Positions 62,901 to 64,000 of a stretch of DNA of 64,000 bases are shown piece by piece. Origin of the DNA: Heliopora coerulea (Eukaryota; Cnidaria; Anthozoa; Scleralcyonacea; Helioporidae). Below the pieces are notes generated by a model, which saw only the letters and a program-made list of their open reading frames with translations, was not told the origin of the DNA and made no database searches. Numbering within the stretch: the first letter of the stretch is position 1; each line of letters starts with the position of its first letter. The stretch spans positions 124,001 through 188,000 of the forward strand of contig JASJOG010000278.1 of assembly GCA_030142905.1 (NCBI GenBank), written 5' to 3'. A program made the translations under genes and the position numbers.

Positions 62901-63784
62901 TTAAAACAATCTACGATATTCAGATATCTAGCCACAGACATCCTCCAACTCAAGGGTTACTCAATCAAAATGCAACAGTTAGTGGTCAAGCTAGCGGTTA
63001 TTATAAGCTAAAAATTGCTACAAAAATACCGGCTGATGGACGTTTAGCTTGATGTATAAATATCGTACCTAATTTTATACTTACACAGCATGACCTGTTG
63101 CTATGTTTCGCTTCGTCACTGGAAATTACTGAAATGGCATTGTACTAATTCATTCTTACCAGAAGATCGCCATGTCCCAAACACCTTAGCTTGCAAACAT
63201 TCTGTACGATATTTGGTAGATGTCTTTAGTTGACAGTACATGATGATTGTAATTAGTGATCCTTGCAATTTCTTAACAGACCTTCTCCACTGTAATGAAA
63301 TAAATTCGAATGATCATTTGATACAGAAACGAAAGAACGTTGTGATAGCCTTATTGCTCTGTCAACTGAACTGTTGTAAGTTATTAAAGACCATGATATC
63401 TAGTAAATTTGATTTCCCAATTAATCAACATTGCTCACGTTCCACATCATTCAAACAAGACTAAAAGTTAATAGATAAGGATAAAGATAAGCACAATTTC
63501 TTTCAAGGGTCTGTTAAGGAAGTACTGTACAGAAAGGCTTACTCGCATTGATGAACCGGGAATACATACTCTAAAATATAGTACATTTTCTGAGATGTTT
63601 AACTCGACGAAACTTTTATTTAACCATTCCAAGTTGACTTGTGTATTGTTGCTGGGGAACTTTGCTTGAGCACTTCTGAAATCACAGCTGCTGAGTATAT
63701 CATCATCATGGTCAAATTTTGTCGTTGCTTCTTGGTACCCATTAGGTATAACTTGATATGGATGGAACTTACAATTTGCATCGT
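53975..63784 (-). CDS. Receptor B: paralogous single-pass receptor with YxxP and ITSM-like tail (5' partial)
   Basis: Reverse-strand exons 63784-63543, 63201-63160, 59233-59167, 57966-57732, 56865-56828, 55460-55240 and 54112-53975 give 326 visible residues and a stop; the signal-peptide exon lies right of the window. The first exon is extracellular (Cys4, Cys33 and Cys73 of the visible chain; N-glycosylation sites NNT, NKS and NIS). A Ser/Thr-rich stalk leads to a span at about 163-187 (LLALILIIVVVWYF) and a stop-transfer KRRK. The tail carries AEYAKP (Y253), DTYAVV (Y268), NYMDP (Y291) and TEYAHI (Y314). The first-listed exon has phase 1 to 0, the small post-membrane exon 2 to 1 and the next 1 to 0, all as in receptor A. 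The 42- and 67-nt exons are the least certain; the 67-nt one uses a poor GTACCA donor. A transposase pseudogene lies antisense between exons 63160 and 59233. Confidence 0.58.
54841..55225 (+). repeat. Two-copy tandem duplication of about 190-200 bp
   Basis: Copy 1 (about 54841-55035) and copy 2 (about 55050-55225) share GCCGAATTTCGACG, GTCGATATCT, CAGCAGGATTTGG and AGAAATCT blocks in the same order at roughly 80-85% by eye. Copy 2 stops beside the donor of receptor B exon 55240-55460. Confidence 0.75.
55625..56345 (+). repeat. GAT-based 15-bp minisatellite
   Basis: About 22 copies of GATGATGATGGAAAT at 55705-56030. A GATGAT spacer follows, then about ten copies of GATGAGGAGGATGGT at 56120-56280. 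It lies in receptor B intron 55461-56827. Very long poly-Met/Glu and poly-His/Pro/Phe frames result from the period being a multiple of three. Confidence 0.9.
57200..57512 (+). repeat. AT-rich 18-bp degenerate tandem repeat
   Basis: Repeats of AATTATAATTTGTATTAC with AGAATTT variants in receptor B intron 56866-57731. Confidence 0.75.
60002..62337 (+). pseudogene. RNase H-fold DNA transposase pseudogene (possibly hAT-like)
   Basis: One long broken frame. Residues from 60002 read without interruption to an in-frame TAA at 60407, resume in the same frame to about 61155, shift frame there, shift again near 61457 and near 61805, then run to a stop at 62335. Notable motifs are IHWDGKMMADM, a likely first catalytic Asp; AMCFDTTSSNTGDRNGACVL, a likely second; FACRHHINEIILE; and ALHRARWMAKAFCCLKIWLF. 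The order Asp, Asp, CxHH and a late alpha-helical region is typical of hAT-like RNase H transposases, but I cannot name the superfamily with certainty. It is antisense within a receptor B intron. I did not find convincing terminal inverted repeats. With one nonsense codon and about three frameshifts it is inactive but fairly recent. Confidence 0.65.
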
Positions 63785-64000
63785 CTTTATATGACAATCA
63801 AAAGGAAAACACCAAGTTAATTGACGAAAGTATTGGCTAGATTATCCGCATGTTAAAAACAAACAAACAAACAAACAAAAAAAACCACTCAGATTTATAA
63901 CATGCTCACCTACTCGTTGCATTATATATTCTGCAGTCAAACAACCATACGAATTACCATATCTGTACCTGCTGTTTCCTCTTATTACTTTAGGATTACG

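Overview
The window is metazoan nuclear DNA. It is AT-rich, with GT-AG introns of 64 bp to about 4.5 kb, TRPC and MFSD4-type genes, tRNA-derived SINEs and TTAGGG-like repeats. An anthozoan cnidarian (coral or anemone) is my best guess from the gene style and repeat content; this is inference. I built the gene models by hand from splice signals, reading-phase continuity and family similarity.

Layout on the + strand. At 183-7892 lies an MFSD4-like sugar-transporter-type MFS gene (nine exons; the first coding exon is left of the window). At 12292-19614 lies a complete paralogue in the same orientation (11 exons, 569 aa). At 23071-32680 lies a complete TRPC-type cation channel gene (six exons, 757 aa). 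At 41143-42219 lies the 3' part of an ETS-domain transcription factor gene, ELF-like.

Layout on the - strand. Two tandem genes encode single-pass receptors that I cannot assign to a named family. Receptor A (52217 down to 43353, eight exons, 372 aa, apparently complete) has a Cys-rich ectodomain, one membrane span and a tail with four YxxL/V motifs that fit ITAM/ITIM consensus forms. Receptor B (63784 down to 53975, 5' end beyond the window) shares part of the intron-phase layout. Its tail instead carries two YxxP motifs, a YAVV motif and an ITSM-like TEYAHI motif. Together they look like a small cluster of phosphotyrosine-signalling receptors with divergent tails, and I consider this the most interesting content of the window.

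Mobile and repetitive DNA. A broken RNase H-fold (possibly hAT-like) transposase pseudogene sits antisense in a receptor B intron at 60.0-62.3 kb. Head-to-head reverse transcriptase fragments sit in an MFSD4 intron. At least five fold-back elements occur, three with clear 9 to 13-bp target duplications, and most carry a recurrent hammerhead-like motif (CTGANGA, hairpin, GAAA). There are also tRNA-derived SINEs (one inverted pair), two outward-facing telomere-like arrays and many micro- and minisatellites that create long spurious reading frames. No CRISPR arrays, rRNA genes or convincing functional tRNA genes were seen.
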